A DNA stretch of 64,000 nucleotides from contig CAVOJD010000006.1 in NCBI GenBank assembly GCA_963696075.1, positions 744,001-808,000 of the forward strand. The letters are read 5' to 3'. Every line of letters starts with the position of its first letter. Positions within the stretch are counted from its first letter, which is position 1. The position numbers were made by a program, and so were the translations under genes. Below, one piece after another: positions 1-9,186 of the stretch. The stretch is from CAJQQK01 sp963696075. Lineage in GTDB: Bacteria > Pseudomonadota > Alphaproteobacteria > Rhizobiales > Hyphomicrobiaceae. Under the pieces are notes generated by a model that did not search any database, had not been told where the DNA came from, and worked only from the letters and a program-made list of their open reading frames with translations.

Positions 1-541
1 CGCGGTCTTCATCGCGCCCGGGCGCTTCGCCGATCACCATCACGCGGGCCTCCGCCGCGCCGCGATAGAAGCACAGGTTCTTCGCGGTCGCCTTGAGGCC
101 GCAGCCGTCGAAGTCTTTCAGGAGCTCATGCAACGCATCGAGGCTTTGCGCTGCGCGCGCCGCGGCCCGCGCGTTGGCCTCCGCCTCGCGGTCGGAGACG
201 GCCATGGTGGCGGCAGCGGGCGTTGTGCCGGGGCGCGCAGCGGCCGGCGCGGAAGGCGGCGGCGATCCAGCGGGCCGGCCGTCGCGCTGGGGCGAGGTTG
301 GCGCATGATGTCCGGGGGCTGCATGTCCGGGCGCGGCGCGGGGTGCGTCCGGCTGCCGCGGTTGGGGCCGGGTGCGCAGCGATTGCGGTGCCACGGCGCC
401 CCGGCTGAGCCAGTCGACCGGCGACGCCCCCAGCACCCCGTCGATGCCCATCGCCTGGTACCAACGGATGACGGCGGCGAGCCGGCGCGGGTCCGCGTCG
501 CCTGCGTTTTGTGCCGAAGGTGCCTGATCGTGATCGCTCAT
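1..541 (-). CDS. Uracil-DNA glycosylase, family 4 (3' end beyond window)
   Basis: Starts at the ATG at 541 on the minus strand and runs off the left edge, leaving 180 codons. Residues about 40-120 form a Pro/Ala-rich linker. After it comes the conserved family-4 N-terminal block, with GCGLKATAKNLC and then VMVIGEAPGRDED, whose GEAPG loop is the active-site signature. Family-4 enzymes carry a [4Fe-4S] cluster and remove uracil from DNA to start base-excision repair. The long low-complexity N-terminus is common in alphaproteobacterial homologues. It is divergent from the ETF-QO gene to the right, with about 175 bp between the two starts. The assignment is firm for the family, but the catalytic C-terminal half is outside the window. 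Confidence 0.85.
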   Translation of the reverse strand, partial: MSDHDQAPSAQNAGDADPRRLAAVIRWYQAMGIDGVLGASPVDWLSRGAVAPQSLRTRPQPRQPDAPRAAPGHAAPGHHAPTSPQRDGRPAGSPPPSAPAAARPGTTPAAATMAVSDREAEANARAAARAAQSLDALHELLKDFDGCGLKATAKNLCFYRGAAEARVMVIGEAPGRDEDR

Positions 542-717
542 TCTTGAAGCTTAATCGTTATGCGCGCCGCCCGGAAGTGCGCGCGAGGCTGTTGATCGGC
601 ATCGCTCACATGATCTGACCGGGCTACGGCGCGCCTTTTCGACGCCTCCCTTGACCTCGGCGAAGCAATCCAGCGTATATGCCCCAACGGTTGAAAACGC
701 TCGAGGAAAGTTACGTC

Positions 718-2412
718 ATGACGACAAATGGGGACGCAACGTCGGAAACCGCCGTCGAACGCGAATCGATGGAGTTTGATGTCGTGATCGTCGGCGCCGG
801 GCCCGCCGGCCTTGCCGCCGCGATCCGCCTCAAACAGGCCGCCGCCGAGGCTGAGGAAGAACTGAACGTGGTGGTCCTCGAGAAGGGCTCGGAAGTCGGC
901 GCCCACATTCTGTCCGGCGCCGTCATCGATCCCGTCGGCCTCGATGCGCTGATCCCCGACTGGCGCGAACAGGGCGCGCCCCTGACGACACAAGTGACGC
1001 GCGACAAGTTCCTCGTCCTCGGCCCCGCGGGCGAACTGTCGCTGCCGAATTTCATGATGCCCTGGCTGATGAGCAACCACGGCAACTATATCGGCAGCCT
1101 GGGCGATGTCGTGCGCTGGCTGGGCGAGCAGGCCGAAGCGCTGGGCGTCGAAGTCTACCCGGGCTTTGCAGCCTCCGAGATCCTCTTCAACGAAAAGGGC
1201 GCCGTCTATGGCGTCGCAACCGGCGACATGGGCGTCGGCCGCGATGGCAAGCCGAAGGACAGCTTCACGCCGGGCATGGAGTTGCACGGCAAGTATGTGC
1301 TGTTTGCCGAAGGCGCGCGCGGCTCGCTCTCGAAGCAGTTGATCCGCCACTTCGCCCTCGACAAGGACTGCGATCCCCAGAAGTTCGGCATCGGCATGAA
1401 GGAACTTTGGGAGATCGACCCGGAAAAGCACCAGCCCGGTCTCGTCCAGCACTCCTTTGGTTGGCCGCTCGATGGCAAGACGGGGGGTGGTTCATTCCTC
1501 TACCACTACGGCGAAAACCTCGTCGCTGTCGGCTTCGTGGTGCATCTGAACTACAAGAACCCGTACCTGTCCCCGTATGAGGAATTCCAGCGCTTCAAGA
1601 CCCATCCCGCCATCGCCGAGACCTTCGAAGGCGGCAAGCGCATCGCTTATGGTGCGCGCGCGATCACCGAAGGCGGCTGGCAGTCGCTGCCGAAGCTGAC
1701 GTTTCGTGGTGGTGCGCTGCTCGGTTGCGCCGCCGGCATGGTCAACGTGCCCCGCATCAAGGGCAGCCACAACGCCATCCTCTCAGGCATCGCCGCCGCC
1801 GACGCCGTCGCAGCAGCGATCCGCGACGGCCGCTCAGGCGACGAAATCGAGGATTACGAAACCGAAGTGCGGACCGGCAAGATCGGCTGGGACCTGCGCC
1901 TGGTGCGCAACGTCAAGCCGCTCTGGACGAAGTTTGGCACCTACCTCGGGATCATGCTCGGCGGCCTCGACATGTGGGCCAACCAGATCATCTACGGCAC
2001 CGGCTTTGGTTATACATTGAAGCACGGCAAGACGGATGCGGCCGCGACCGAAAAGGCCTCCGCCCACAAGCCGATCGATTATCCGAGGCCCGACGGCAAG
2101 CTCACCTTCGACCGGCTGACGAACGTGTCGTTCTCGGCGACCAACCACGAAGAAGACCAGCCCGTCCACCTCACCCTCAAAGATCCCTCGATCCCGATCC
2201 AGGTCAACCTGCCGGAGTACGCCGAGCCCGCGCAGCGCTATTGCCCGGCCCAGGTCTACGAAGTCGTCGAAGGCGACGATGGCAAGCCGCGCTTTCAGAT
2301 CAACGCCCAGAACTGCGTCCACTGCAAAACGTGCGACATCAAGGACCCGAGCCAGAACATCAACTGGGTCTGTCCGGAAGGCGGTGGCGGGCCCAATTAT
2401 ACCGGCATGTAA
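718..2412 (+). CDS. Electron transfer flavoprotein-ubiquinone oxidoreductase
   Basis: A 564-residue inner-membrane-associated flavoprotein that passes electrons from ETF (fatty-acid and amino-acid oxidation) to ubiquinone. The FAD-binding GAGPAG motif lies at residues 26-31. The C-terminal ferredoxin-like part carries Cys533, Cys536, Cys539 and Cys552, the four ligands of the [4Fe-4S] cluster, in NCVHCKTCDIKDPSQN...WVCPEGGGGPNYTGM (middle residues omitted). The length is normal for the family. The frame is open 39 bases further upstream, but the ATG at 718 has GAGGAAAG about 7 bases before it and the upstream ATG at 679 has no ribosome-binding site, so 718 was chosen. The gene appears to be transcribed alone. 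Confidence 0.97.
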   Translation: MTTNGDATSETAVERESMEFDVVIVGAGPAGLAAAIRLKQAAAEAEEELNVVVLEKGSEVGAHILSGAVIDPVGLDALIPDWREQGAPLTTQVTRDKFLVLGPAGELSLPNFMMPWLMSNHGNYIGSLGDVVRWLGEQAEALGVEVYPGFAASEILFNEKGAVYGVATGDMGVGRDGKPKDSFTPGMELHGKYVLFAEGARGSLSKQLIRHFALDKDCDPQKFGIGMKELWEIDPEKHQPGLVQHSFGWPLDGKTGGGSFLYHYGENLVAVGFVVHLNYKNPYLSPYEEFQRFKTHPAIAETFEGGKRIAYGARAITEGGWQSLPKLTFRGGALLGCAAGMVNVPRIKGSHNAILSGIAAADAVAAAIRDGRSGDEIEDYETEVRTGKIGWDLRLVRNVKPLWTKFGTYLGIMLGGLDMWANQIIYGTGFGYTLKHGKTDAAATEKASAHKPIDYPRPDGKLTFDRLTNVSFSATNHEEDQPVHLTLKDPSIPIQVNLPEYAEPAQRYCPAQVYEVVEGDDGKPRFQINAQNCVHCKTCDIKDPSQNINWVCPEGGGGPNYTGM

Positions 2413-2475
2413 GGCAGGATTGATGAAGCGGTGTCCGGCCGCTGCGCCGGGACATCGATTGCGGAGGATGCGGTT

Positions 2476-2928
2476 ATGTCGCCTACGTCAACACGCGGAG
2501 GGGCTCTATGTGTGCTCGCGGCGGCCGCCCTGGCCGCCCTTTTGACCGCGCATGTCCCAGCCATCGCCGGGAAAGCTGGCGCCGGGGCAGGGGCCCAAGA
2601 CACCTGGCAGGAGACCGCCGCGGCCGAATGGAAGGTGCCGGTCGCAGCCGATCTCATGGACATCGTCCAGCCGGCCTATCAGGGCTTTCCGGAATCGGTT
2701 GAAGGCCGCCAGAAGCTCGCCATCGAGGTGGTGCGTTCGCAAACCGGCGACGGCTTCACCGCGACCGTGACCAAGGAGGGTCTGCTTGACGATGCGGTCG
2801 GCGCCGAGCAGATCCGCCTCGAGATCGAGCGCCGCGATGCGAATTGGGCTCTCGTGCGCGCCGGCCGGCGCTGGCAGTGCCGCCGAGGCGCCAAGCCGGG
2901 AAATTGGACCACCGGCCGCTGCCCGTGA
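2476..2928 (+). CDS. Small secreted protein of unknown function
   Basis: A 150-residue protein I do not recognise. The ATG at 2476 is preceded by GGAGG at 2463-2467. The N-terminus looks like a Sec signal peptide: a short polar start, then an Ala/Leu-rich core to about residue 30, followed by an Ala-x-Ala type cleavage region. The mature part is about 115 residues, contains two Cys near the C-terminus (WQCRRG and TTGRCP) that could form a disulfide, and has no repeat or known catalytic motif. It begins 63 bases after the ETF-QO stop, so co-transcription is possible but not shown. Confidence 0.6.
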   Translation: MSPTSTRGGALCVLAAAALAALLTAHVPAIAGKAGAGAGAQDTWQETAAAEWKVPVAADLMDIVQPAYQGFPESVEGRQKLAIEVVRSQTGDGFTATVTKEGLLDDAVGAEQIRLEIERRDANWALVRAGRRWQCRRGAKPGNWTTGRCP

Positions 2929-3123
2929 GGACGCGCCGGCGCGTCCCGGTGGGACGACCGCGCACGGCAGGTCATCATCATCCTGATGCCGATCAACCAC
3001 GCTCCGATGATGCATACGTGTAGGGCCAACTGTTTCATGACCGTACACGCATTAGATCTTCGTTAACGGACGGTCTGTAGCTTGCGCCCTATCGAATGAT
3101 GAGGTGATGGGGGCGCGAGCGTC

Positions 3124-4098
3124 ATGTCTGGTTGGGTTCATGGCTCGGTAAAGCTGGCGTGTCTGGCGGCAGTTGCTCTGGGGTTGGCGGCTTGCAAGAC
3201 CACGGAAGGTCCGGTCTCGGGCTTCAACGGCCAGAATTTTTCGGGCCAAGGCGCTTCTGGCGGTGGCGGCACGTTTGGCACTGCCACGACGACAAACAAT
3301 AACCCGCAACCTTATTTTGGCACCGGCCAGGGTTCCGCCGAAGGCGTCGTGATCCCTGATGTAACGAATGTCAGCGTTTCTGAGCGCACACCCTCGGGCT
3401 TTCCTGCCGCAATCGTCGGCCGTGAGCCTTCGGAGGGTTCGTTCTCCGACGGCACGCTCGCGTTCGCTGACGTCAGTTCCGCCCCGGTCTCGGCCGGAAA
3501 TGGTGCCGATTCTATCGTCTATGCCACAGGCAATTCCGTTTTGCTGTCTCTGGCCGGGTCTCGCGGCGGCACCCATGAATATATGCACTACGGCCTGCTC
3601 ACGGAGAACTCCGGCAACACGCACAAAGTCGCCGGCTTCCACGCCGGCACCCCGACGCTGTCCACGCTGCCGACAACTGGCCGCGCGAATTTCCGTGGAA
3701 CCTTCATCGGTTCCTATTATGAACTCGGCAGGTCCCAGCCCGTCGCGGACTTTGCCGGTTCCATCATGAGCATGCAGGCCGACTTCGACACCGGTCGGGT
3801 AACCGCCCAAATCCCTGTGATCACGCAGGCGGGCGGACCGGGCGGTTCGACCGACTTCAAATCGTACGAACTCGCCGTAGACGCCAACATCACAGCCAAT
3901 CGATTTGAAGGCAACGTTCGATATGTCAATGGCAGCGGCGATCCCGTCGGCACGGTCACAGCTTCGAACGCGAGTGGCCGGTTCTATGGTCCCAATGTAG
4001 CGGAAGCGGGCGGTGCGTTGCGCATCGAGGGCAACCCGGACGGCACCCCCAACGTTATCGTGGGTGGCTTTGGCGTGAAGCGTTTCAACAGCTTCTGA
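3124..4098 (+). CDS. TbpB-like surface lipoprotein, predicted Slam substrate
   Basis: A 324-residue lipoprotein. A short charged N-terminus and hydrophobic core end in the lipobox LGLAAC, with lipidated Cys24. A Gly/Ser/Thr/Asn-rich low-complexity tether (residues about 27-75) follows. The C-terminal third, from about residue 190 (FRGTFIGSYYE) to FGVKRF, has the alternating beta pattern and Gly-rich turns of the TbpB-type eight-stranded barrel found in transferrin-binding protein B and factor-H-binding-like lipoproteins. The next gene is a Slam translocon, which is the usual arrangement for such substrates. Its ligand cannot be predicted. Start: ATG at 3124, preceded by a purine-rich GAGGTGATGGGGG stretch. 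Confidence 0.75.
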   Translation: MSGWVHGSVKLACLAAVALGLAACKTTEGPVSGFNGQNFSGQGASGGGGTFGTATTTNNNPQPYFGTGQGSAEGVVIPDVTNVSVSERTPSGFPAAIVGREPSEGSFSDGTLAFADVSSAPVSAGNGADSIVYATGNSVLLSLAGSRGGTHEYMHYGLLTENSGNTHKVAGFHAGTPTLSTLPTTGRANFRGTFIGSYYELGRSQPVADFAGSIMSMQADFDTGRVTAQIPVITQAGGPGGSTDFKSYELAVDANITANRFEGNVRYVNGSGDPVGTVTASNASGRFYGPNVAEAGGALRIEGNPDGTPNVIVGGFGVKRFNSF

Positions 4099-4252
4099 AC
4101 CTTCCGGGTTGCGTGCCCATGCGTGTGTTTGGCTGCGCGTTGGTCTACGGCTGGCCTATCCGAATGGCCCGGATGCTGGAACGCGTTTGGCAACAGTCTT
4201 GTTGAATTGGCGTTGAACGAATGAAAACACGACACCAGGTCAATTACGCGCA

Positions 4253-5674
4253 ATGCGCCACCGTTTCCCGAGAACGCTATTGCCTCGCGTCGCCCCTCAT
4301 CTGTTGGCGTTGCTGATCTGCGCCGTCTTATTCACGGCGATGGCCATCGCCCCGTCGCGCGCCACCGAACCCGCCACCTCCAACTGGCACACCAAAATCA
4401 CCGAACGCCGCATCTCGCCCGCAGAACTCGAGGCCCGGTGGCCGAGTCTCAAGGCCGAACACAAGATCCTGGCGTTGTTCCAGTTGATCCGCCAGGGCCA
4501 GTTCGATCTCGTCCAGCACTACCTCGACACGACCAAATTCGCCGGCGGCTCGGCCCTCGACGCTCAGTTCATCCAGGCCCAGGTCCACAAGGCCAAGGGC
4601 AGGCTCGCCGAGGCCGCCGCCATCTATCGCAACATCATCGCGCGCCATCCCGACCAGCAGGAAACCCGCGTCCAACTCGCCCACACGCTCTACCTGATGA
4701 AGGAAGATGAAAGCGCTCGCCATCACTTCCAGCTGGCGCTCGCCTCCGTGACCAACCGCGATCTGGAAAGCAACATCCGCAACTTCATCGACCAGATGGA
4801 CCAGCGCAAACGCTGGCACGTCGGCGGTTATGTTTCGCTTGCGCCGTCGACGAATTTGAACCAGGGCACGGATGCGAAAACGATCCGTATTCAAGGGCTG
4901 CCATTTTCGATCAGCGAGGAAAGCCGCCGCAAGAGCGGCGTCGGCCTGCTTGGCGGCGTCAACGCCGGCACCCGCACCGCCGTCACCGACAAGATCGACC
5001 TCGTCACCGGCGCCGGCTTCAACTTCAAGAAGTACGCCGACACCGCCTTTGACGACTACAGCCTCGCGGGCCAGGTCGGGCCGCGCTACAACTTCACCTT
5101 CGGTCACGTCGGTCTTTACGCCACCGTCAGCCAGCGCTGGCACGCCCAAAAGTCGTATTCGACGTCGTACGGCGCCCGCACCCAGTTAAGCGCGCGCATG
5201 ACCAACCGCGCCCTTCTCTCAGCCAACGTCGGCTACGCCCACAACATTCACGACACCGCTACGCATTTCGATGGTGACACCTACTATGGCGCCGCCTACG
5301 TCGACTATTTCCTCTCGAACACGACCTACGCGCGCTGGCTCGCAACCGCCAACTATGGCGACGCCGGCCTTGCCCACCTCGACCACTACGATTGGTCCGT
5401 CGGGGCTGGCTATTACACCGACCTCACCTGGGGGCTTTCACTCTATACCGAGTTGCGATTCACCAAACGCCAGTTCGACGGCGACTTCCCCGGCATGACG
5501 ACAGGCCGCTCGGATCATCGCTACGACCTCACCGCCACGCTGACCAAGCGCGACTGGAACTGGGCCGGTTTTGCCCCGAAATTCGAATACGGTTTCACGC
5601 ATGCCGTATCGAACGTCGTTTTCTACGATCACGACGCCCACTCGTTCAACGTGACGCTGACCAAGCAGTTCTGA
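4253..5674 (+). CDS. Slam-family surface lipoprotein assembly modifier (DUF560)
   Basis: A 473-residue outer-membrane protein. A signal peptide (to about residue 38) is followed by TPR-like helices at about 60-175 (HKAKGRLAEAAAIYRNII is a clear repeat) and a beta-barrel from about 190 to the end. The terminal block FAPKFEYGFTHAVSNVVFYD and the final LTKQF are hallmarks of the DUF560/Slam barrel, and the last Phe is the usual outer-membrane assembly signal. Slams move lipoproteins across the outer membrane to the cell surface (type XI secretion). The gene lies 154 bp downstream of a TbpB-like lipoprotein, its probable client. The ATG at 4253 has only a weak AGGT as ribosome-binding site. Confidence 0.88.
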   Translation: MRHRFPRTLLPRVAPHLLALLICAVLFTAMAIAPSRATEPATSNWHTKITERRISPAELEARWPSLKAEHKILALFQLIRQGQFDLVQHYLDTTKFAGGSALDAQFIQAQVHKAKGRLAEAAAIYRNIIARHPDQQETRVQLAHTLYLMKEDESARHHFQLALASVTNRDLESNIRNFIDQMDQRKRWHVGGYVSLAPSTNLNQGTDAKTIRIQGLPFSISEESRRKSGVGLLGGVNAGTRTAVTDKIDLVTGAGFNFKKYADTAFDDYSLAGQVGPRYNFTFGHVGLYATVSQRWHAQKSYSTSYGARTQLSARMTNRALLSANVGYAHNIHDTATHFDGDTYYGAAYVDYFLSNTTYARWLATANYGDAGLAHLDHYDWSVGAGYYTDLTWGLSLYTELRFTKRQFDGDFPGMTTGRSDHRYDLTATLTKRDWNWAGFAPKFEYGFTHAVSNVVFYDHDAHSFNVTLTKQF

Positions 5675-5753
5675 GCGCTGAACAGCCAAACACCGGCGCG
5701 CGGACCGGGCAAACCGGGCGCGGCAACCGCGCGCCTGCCGGGGCAGCCGACCG

Positions 5754-5990
5754 CTAGCCCTTCAGCATTAGGAAGATCTCGTCCTTGAGCGCCATCCGCT
5801 TTTTCTTGAGCTCTTCATAGTGCTCATCCGAGATGTTGAGGCCTGCCGCCTCCGCCCGGTGAATTTCGCGGTTGACGTCATGGTAGTCGTCATAAAGCCG
5901 CGAGAAATGCCCATCGGACGTCTTGAGGTCGTGAATGCGGTCCTTGAACTCAGGAAACTCGGCCGGAATCTCGTGCGGCACATGTGACAT
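5754..5990 (-). CDS. DUF465 (YdcH-like) small protein
   Basis: A 78-residue all-helical acidic/basic protein with the DUF465 pattern: FPEFKDRIHDLKTSDGHF at the N-terminus, then two helices with heptad-like spacing, ending LKKKRMALKDEIFLMLKG. The family is widespread in Proteobacteria and has no settled function. An in-frame ATG exists 15 bases upstream, but the ATG at 5990 has GGAGAG seven bases before it and gives the family's usual MSH/MS start. It is convergent with the Slam gene and divergent from the dehydratase gene. Confidence 0.85.
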   Translation of the reverse strand: MSHVPHEIPAEFPEFKDRIHDLKTSDGHFSRLYDDYHDVNREIHRAEAAGLNISDEHYEELKKKRMALKDEIFLMLKG

Positions 5991-6142
5991 CGGCGATCTC
6001 TCCAATTGTTTTCTGCAGACGTGTTCGAAGACTAGCCGGCGACCAGGGCGGTGCCATGACTTGCATCAAACACGGATCGCGTAAAATCTGCATATTCCCT
6101 TGCTGATAGGAAGCCGCGCGGTGAAGACAGGAGCAGGCGGTC

Positions 6143-7117
6143 ATGCCTGAGATAACCAGATCCGACATCGAAGCCGCCGCCGAGGTGGTCTATCGAACGA
6201 TGCCGCCGACACCGGCTTATACCTGGCCGCTTCTCGCACGCCGCGCCGGCTGCGAGGTCTGGGTGAAGCACGAAAATCACACGCCGATCGGCGCCTTCAA
6301 GGTGCGCGGCGGTCTCCTCTATATGGATGAACTGACCCGCCAACGCCGGGATGTAGCCGGCGTCATCTCGGCAACGCGCGGCAATCACGGCCAGTCGATC
6401 GCGCTTGCCGCCCGCAACGCCGGTCTCCCTGCCGTGATCTATGTGCCCGAGGGGAATTCCGTCGAGAAGAACGCCGCGATGGCAGCCTTCGGCGCCGAAC
6501 TTGTCGTCCACGGTCGCGACTTCGATGAGGCCCGTGAAGCCTGTGAGCGCGCGGCGCTGGAGCGGGGCCTGCACATGGTCCGCTCGTTCGACAGCACATT
6601 GGTGCGCGGCGTCGCGACCTACGCACTTGAGTTCTTCACCGCGGCCCCCGATCTCGACGTCGCCTACGTGCCGATCGGCATGGGGTCCGGCATTTGCGGG
6701 ATGATCGCAGCCCGCGACGCATTGGGGCTGAAAACCGACATCGTCGGCGTTGTTGCCGAAGGCGCCCCCACGCTTGCGCTGTCTTTTGAGGCCGGCCGCC
6801 CGGTGCCAACCAATGAGGCCCGCACGTTTGCCGACGGCATGGCCTGCCGCGTTCCCAACGAGCAGGCGCTTGCCATTATTCGCGCAGGTGCCGCGCGTAT
6901 CGTCACAGTCAGCGATGATGAGATCGCGGACGCCATGCGCTTCCTCTATGAAGACACGCACAATCTGGCCGAAGGCGCCGGCGCAGCCAGCTTCGCAGCC
7001 TTGATGCAGGAGCGCACCCATCTGGCCGGCAAGACGGCCGGTGTCGTCCTGTCGGGCGGCAATATCGACCGCGACCAGTATGCCGACGTCCTCAAAGGCG
7101 CCACACCAGCGGTCTAG
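6143..7117 (+). CDS. Threonine dehydratase-like PLP enzyme
   Basis: A 324-residue fold-type II PLP enzyme. The PLP Schiff-base lysine is K53 in HENHTPIGAFKVRGG, and the Gly-rich phosphate-binding loop is PIGMGSGICG around residue 178. Catabolic and EutB-type threonine/serine dehydratases match in length and in the HTPIGAFK block. It probably deaminates threonine, serine or a 3-hydroxy amino acid to a 2-oxo acid. There is no C-terminal ACT regulatory domain, so it is not the biosynthetic IlvA form. AGGAGC upstream supports the ATG at 6143. No ectoine-catabolism genes are adjacent, so the EutB substrate is not supported by context. Confidence 0.85.
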   Translation: MPEITRSDIEAAAEVVYRTMPPTPAYTWPLLARRAGCEVWVKHENHTPIGAFKVRGGLLYMDELTRQRRDVAGVISATRGNHGQSIALAARNAGLPAVIYVPEGNSVEKNAAMAAFGAELVVHGRDFDEAREACERAALERGLHMVRSFDSTLVRGVATYALEFFTAAPDLDVAYVPIGMGSGICGMIAARDALGLKTDIVGVVAEGAPTLALSFEAGRPVPTNEARTFADGMACRVPNEQALAIIRAGAARIVTVSDDEIADAMRFLYEDTHNLAEGAGAASFAALMQERTHLAGKTAGVVLSGGNIDRDQYADVLKGATPAV

Positions 7118-7376
7118 GTCCGAACGTCAAGGATGCGCGGCGCCGGCCGGTCGAGGCGCGCGCCAGGTTTGTTGAGTACGGACGAATACCCGGTGCGCCG
7201 TTAAACGCCTTACGAAAGTGTGGCCTAAATGTCGTACAATTCACTTTCCAGCGTTTAGCGAACGCGTCATCATGCGTTAGCGATCCAGAACGATCGCCAA
7301 GCGCGTTTGCAACTTGTTATCGTAGCGGTGACTGAATCAGTTTTCGGGCATTGTGCCCTTTCGATTGCGAGGCTCT

Positions 7377-9158
7377 ATGAACCGTGTTTTTCGTCGTTTC
7401 GGCGCGGTTGTGGGAATGCTGTCTTTGATCTCCGTCCCAAGCCATGCGCAGTGGGCAACGGACGCTCATGAGGGCTCGATCCTCGGCAGCTACATCTCGG
7501 GTCGGATCGCGCGCGGGCTGAATGACACGTCGGCTGCGGTCAGCTTCTATCGCAACGCTCTCAAGGCTGCCCCGGATAACCCCGAAATCATCGAATCTGC
7601 GTTCCTCGTCGAGGCCTCCGAAGGCAACGCCAAACGCGCGATTGCTCTGGCCCGCGAACTGGTGCGCTACCAGCCGCAACATCGCCTCGCCCAGGCCTGG
7701 CTCGGCATCGCCGCCTTCAAGGACGGCAAGCTCGTCACGGCAGATCGCCATTTCCAGGCGTCCGCGACGGGTCCCATCGGCGAGCTCACGAGTGCCCTGT
7801 CCCGTGCCTGGGTGGCCAAGCGCCGCGGTCGCGATAAAGTGGCGCTATCGCAACTGAAGTATTCGCAGCGCGCCGAGTGGGCGCAGTATTACCTGCGCTA
7901 TCACCGTGCCTTGATTGCCGACCTGTCCGGACGCAGGAAGCTCGCAGGACAGAATTTCTCGCGCATCTTCAAATCCGATGCCCGCATGCCGCGCATTACG
8001 GTCGGCTACCTCCACCACGCCGCCGCAGCCGGCCTCTTCCAGCTTGCCGACACCATCATCGAGAAGAATGCCGAAGCAACGACAGGTGCGCGCCATCCAA
8101 CCGTTGAGGATGCGGCACAGAAACTGCGACGCCGCGAGCGTCTCCCCCTGCTCATCACCAATCCGACCGATGGCCTGGCTGAAGTCTACTATGGCCTCGG
8201 CGAAGCGCTGACGACCGAAGGCGGCATGCAGCTCGGCGCGATCTACCTTCAAATGGCGCTCTATCTGCGCCCCGATTTCGATTTCGCCCACGCAGCCCTT
8301 GCCAACGTCTACGAGACCAACAAGGACTACGCCCGCGCCAACGCCGTTTATGATCGTATTTCGCCGCGCTCCCCGCTCCAGATGCTGGTCCGGATCCGTC
8401 GCGCCAGCAATTTCGATCTCCTCGAACGCACCAACGAGGGCATCGCTGTCCTCAAGGACCTCATTCGCGAATACCCGGAAGATCTGCGCCCGCTGGAGGC
8501 CATTGCCACCATGCTGCGCGGCCGCAAGCGCTACCGCGAGGCGATCAAGTATTACGACCAGATCATCGATGCGGCCGGCGAGCCGGAACCGAGCCACTGG
8601 ACCTACTGGTATGCCCGCGGCACCTCCTACGAGCGCCTCAAGGACTGGCCGAGTGCGGAGCGCGATCTGATGTTCGCCAACGACCTCAATCCGGATCAGC
8701 CGCTGATCCTCAACTACCTCGGCTATTCCTGGGTCGATCGCAACATCAACCTCAAGCAGGGGCTTGAGTACATCGAGCGTGCCGTCGAACTGAAGCCGGA
8801 TGACGGCTACATCGTCGACAGCCTTGGCTGGGCGCATTTCCGTCTCGGCGAATATGCCAAGGCCACCAAGCAACTGGAGCGCGCGGTTGAGCTGCGTCCC
8901 TCTGATCCCATCCTGAACGACCACCTGGGCGATGCCCTGTGGCGCGTCGGCCGCATCCGCGAGGCCCGCTATCAGTGGGAACAGGCGCTGACCCTGGAGC
9001 CGGAACCGGAAGACGAACGCAAGATCCGCGAAAAGCTCGCCAAGGGGCTGCCGCCGATCGGCGCGATCGAAACCGCGACGCCGAAGAAATCGAAGGAGAA
9101 GGGGGCAGCCCTCGGCAAGCGGGTTGAAAGTTCCACCACGCCCGCACCGCTGCAATGA
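7377..9158 (+). CDS. Exported tetratricopeptide-repeat protein
   Basis: A 593-residue protein with a signal peptide (MNRVFRRFGAVVGMLSLIS..., cleavage near SHAQ) and many TPR units. Examples are the repeats around NPEIIESAF, PLILNYLGYSW, PDDGYIVDSLGWAHFRLG and SDPILNDHLGDALWRVG. The last repeats, with LGYSW/LGWA/LGDALW, are typical of the alphaproteobacterial TPR protein found next to ispE. It likely acts as a periplasmic scaffold. The C-terminal 30 residues are Lys/Glu-rich. GAGG five bases upstream selects the ATG at 7377 over an in-frame GTG at 7353. Only 28 bases separate it from ispE, so the two are probably co-transcribed. Confidence 0.88.
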   Translation: MNRVFRRFGAVVGMLSLISVPSHAQWATDAHEGSILGSYISGRIARGLNDTSAAVSFYRNALKAAPDNPEIIESAFLVEASEGNAKRAIALARELVRYQPQHRLAQAWLGIAAFKDGKLVTADRHFQASATGPIGELTSALSRAWVAKRRGRDKVALSQLKYSQRAEWAQYYLRYHRALIADLSGRRKLAGQNFSRIFKSDARMPRITVGYLHHAAAAGLFQLADTIIEKNAEATTGARHPTVEDAAQKLRRRERLPLLITNPTDGLAEVYYGLGEALTTEGGMQLGAIYLQMALYLRPDFDFAHAALANVYETNKDYARANAVYDRISPRSPLQMLVRIRRASNFDLLERTNEGIAVLKDLIREYPEDLRPLEAIATMLRGRKRYREAIKYYDQIIDAAGEPEPSHWTYWYARGTSYERLKDWPSAERDLMFANDLNPDQPLILNYLGYSWVDRNINLKQGLEYIERAVELKPDDGYIVDSLGWAHFRLGEYAKATKQLERAVELRPSDPILNDHLGDALWRVGRIREARYQWEQALTLEPEPEDERKIREKLAKGLPPIGAIETATPKKSKEKGAALGKRVESSTTPAPLQ

Positions 9159-9186
9159 ACACCGTCTCGATGTGACGGCAGGTGCA

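Noticed and set aside
2679..3038. Minus-strand frame beginning MKQLALHVCIIGAWLIGIRM
   Set aside because: No ribosome-binding site; most of it is antisense to the small secreted protein gene, and codon use is unlike real genes. A short peptide at the start cannot be excluded.
7118..7376. Possible CtrA-type TTAA-N7-TTAA site near 7200
   Set aside because: Only the first half-site matches; the second is absent.
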